Shown: piece after piece, positions 5,371 to 6,177 of the stretch
How positions within the stretch are numbered: position 1 is the stretch's first letter
Layout of the letters: every line of letters starts with the position of its first letter
Assembly: GCA_003551745.1 (NCBI GenBank)
Contig: PUNI01000615.1
Coordinates: forward strand, 1 to 6,177
Origin: Paracoccaceae bacterium
Lineage (GTDB): Bacteria; Pseudomonadota; Alphaproteobacteria; Rhodobacterales; Rhodobacteraceae
Length of the DNA stretch: 6,177 nucleotides
Reading direction: 5' to 3'
Translations under genes and position numbers: made by a program
Notes under the pieces: generated by a model
What the model was told of the DNA's origin: nothing
Databases searched by the model: none
Seen by the model: only the letters and a program-made list of their open reading frames with translations

Positions 5371-5405
5371 GTCTGTCGATTGAGAGGGCTCAATCGTCAG
5401 GCAGG
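5368..5405 (-). promoter_or_regulatory. 17-bp hairpin at the recombinase start: candidate recombination site or RNA switch
   Basis: The arms 5368-5384 and 5389-5405 pair at 15 of 17 positions, with one G-T and one T-T, around a 4-base loop. The inner 8 bp (CGATTGAG/CTCAATCG) are perfect. It lies directly upstream of the recombinase ATG, overlapping its Shine-Dalgarno sequence and the stop codon of the ORF at 5390-5608. Phage-like recombinases often act on inverted core sites next to their own gene; arms of about 12-13 bp around a 6-8 bp centre can be drawn here. As RNA it could hide the ribosome binding site. It could also form part of terIS. Confidence 0.5.
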
Positions 5406-5608
5406 TGCCCACATTCCCAAATGCACATCGGACGGGTCAGTGGCATGACCTCTGCCCAGGGCGCCATTGCCGCGCGAGCGGCTTCGTCCATGGGCCGATT
5501 GCTGCCATCCGCTGCGCGCCGGGGGATTGACCAGTCACGGAGGGGAACTATGCAGAAAACCATCTTGTAGCGCGGAAGGCCCACATCGCGCAGGCTTGGC
5601 CGGATCAA
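5390..5608 (-). CDS. Doubtful 72-aa ORF, no recognised family
   Basis: The frame opens with TTG at 5606-5608, overlapping the stop of the preceding small gene in a TTGA, and ends with TGA at 5390-5392 inside the hairpin before the recombinase. Recognisable stretches are PRYKMVFCIVPLRDWSIPRR and a C-terminus PLTRPMCIWECGHLPDD. There are three cysteines but no clear zinc motif or membrane segment. No Shine-Dalgarno sequence precedes the TTG. Internal ATG starts exist (residues 16 and 40), also without good sites. Third-position GC is moderately high, compatible with coding but not decisive. It may be a real small gene of the chain leading into the recombinase or just an open frame. Confidence 0.3.
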   Translation of the reverse strand: MIRPSLRDVGLPRYKMVFCIVPLRDWSIPRRAADGSNRPMDEAARAAMAPWAEVMPLTRPMCIWECGHLPDD

Positions 5609-5802
5609 GATATGGGATTGCGCCGATAAGGCTTCCGGATGAGCTTTGCGTTCCTGAACAGGCCGCAGCCGCCGTTCTCATAGTGCAATTGGGCCGCAGA
5701 CTTGCGCCCGGAGGCGATCGCTTCCATGTCCGCTTTTCGCGAGGCCGCCTTTTCGGCGGCGCGCTGGTCTGGGTCGAAGTAGCCGATATGCATCACATTC
5801 AC
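5605..5802 (-). CDS. Conserved-looking small hypothetical protein (about 65 aa)
   Basis: This small, charged, probably soluble and largely helical protein begins around MHIGYFDPDQRAAEKAASRK, continues with ADMEAIASGRKSAAQLHYEN and ends in a basic segment (FRNAKLIRKPYRRNPIS). The pattern S-[RK]-x-A-D-x-x-A-x-x-S-G-x-K-S-x-x-Q-L-x-x-E-N-G resembles small uncharacterised proteins I associate with alphaproteobacterial accessory DNA. No function is known to me. The start is either GTG at 5800-5802, overlapping an upstream TGA in GTGA, or ATG at 5791-5793. Neither has a strong ribosome binding site, so coupling to an upstream mini-ORF (5799-5879, 26 codons) is possible. It overlaps the next ORF by four bases. 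Confidence 0.5.
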   Translation of the reverse strand: MNVMHIGYFDPDQRAAEKAASRKADMEAIASGRKSAAQLHYENGGCGLFRNAKLIRKPYRRNPIS

Positions 5803-5896
5803 CCGCTCAAGTTCTGCACCTGCTTCATATAGGCAGGAGTGCGACGACGGCGCTGCCCGCCTTGCCCCAAGGATACCATGGTCTGGAGCTGCCGCC

Positions 5897-6177
5897 GCGC
5901 CGTTCGATTGTGTAGGTCATCGACTCTCGGTATGCAAACGTAGCCTCAGGGTCGGTCAACTGCAGGTGCCGCAGCAGGGTCACGGCCTGCACGGCCGGAT
6001 CGCGCTTCAGGATCGGCACGAGGATCGGCTCCCAGACTGCCTCCAATGGATCGGGCACGGTGCGTCCCCGGACAGGCTTGCGCTCGGAGGGGAGCCGAAG
6101 ATCGGCATTGAGGCGGCGGGCGGTGCGTTCGCTGAAGCCCGCCCGGGCGGCGGCGGCACGCTGGCTGTGATGAAGAC
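5897..6177 (-). pseudogene. istA: IS21-family transposase IstA, N-terminal fragment
   Basis: The minus strand reads HHSQRAAAARAGFSERTARR, a helix-turn-helix typical of the IstA N-terminus. A basic linker follows, then PDPLEAVWEPILVPILKRDP and AVQAVTLLRHLQL, matching the conserved 'DPLxxVWExxLxPxLxxxPxLxxxTLLxxLQ' of IS21 transposases. Similarity fades after TIERR (to about 5897), where 'RVRQWRALHG' would normally follow. The frame then runs on with unrelated residues to a TGA at 5825-5827. The DDE catalytic core and the partner istB are absent, so this is a dead relic. The true start lies beyond the right edge. It marks one side of a junction near 5895. Confidence 0.75.

Larger units (their letters stand above)
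2934..5405 (-). mobile_element. IS91-family element with tyrosine recombinase (ends approximate)
   Basis: The element carries a tyrosine recombinase followed by a HUH transposase, both on the minus strand. IS91-group elements move by rolling-circle transposition, starting at oriIS downstream of the transposase (left here) and ending at terIS (right). They lack terminal inverted repeats of the usual kind and do not duplicate their target, so ends cannot be read from one sequence. I set limits at the two strongest hairpins outside the genes, 2934-3002 and 5368-5405, as candidates only. The genes themselves span 3266-5359 and look intact. Some IS91-group elements are known to carry an integrase-like gene ahead of the transposase, which supports treating the pair as one element. 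One-ended rolling-circle events can mobilise neighbouring DNA, which may be relevant to the adjacent winged-helix/DUF3800 operon. Confidence 0.6.

Noticed and set aside
3170..5383. Plus-strand open frames of 237, 314 and 166 codons (3170-3883, 3896-4840, 4883-5383)
   Set aside because: They lie opposite the transposase and recombinase, whose catalytic motifs are complete. High GC leaves opposite frames open by default.

Overview
The window is a GC-rich mosaic of accessory DNA, most likely from an alphaproteobacterium. A Rhodobacterales-like host is my best guess, from GC-biased codons and the kinds of relic present, and it is inference only. It reads as a plasmid, integrative element or genomic island degraded by repeated insertions. 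I see no rRNA, tRNA or CRISPR array.

Left part (1-1240). The edge holds the frameshifted remains of an IS5-family transposase on the minus strand. Three broken plus-strand genes follow in order. The first is the last residues of a probable S24 (LexA-like) peptidase. The second is an unrecognised gene with its own ribosome binding site and a frameshift near 660-680. The third is the first codons of a RecD2-like helicase that loses its reading frame within about 30 codons. Together they look like the cut end of an accessory-element operon. A strong bidirectional terminator (1241-1267) separates them from the genes coming the other way.

Middle left (1271-2400). Two overlapping minus-strand genes form an apparently intact operon. 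The first encodes a 170-aa winged-helix protein with a basic tail, behind an excellent ribosome binding site. The second encodes a 204-aa DUF3800 protein with RNase H-fold-like acidic motifs. This is the least characterised intact unit here and could be a regulator/effector module.

Centre (2395-5405). About 870 bases without a convincing gene contain several hairpins, including an 18-19 bp stem with a 31-nt loop. After that comes an apparently intact IS91-family transposon on the minus strand: a tyrosine recombinase followed by a Y2 HUH transposase. The two genes are in the same frame, separated only by a UGA stop (followed by C) and four codons. A 17-bp near-perfect hairpin reaches into the recombinase's Shine-Dalgarno sequence and could be a recombination site, an RNA switch, or both.

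Right part (5390-6177). A conserved-looking small protein and a doubtful second ORF lie upstream of the recombinase, chained by 4-base start/stop overlaps. The right edge is the truncated N-terminal part of an IS21 IstA transposase. The window is therefore bounded on both sides by insertion sequence debris, with two intact units (the regulator/DUF3800 pair and the IS91 element) between.
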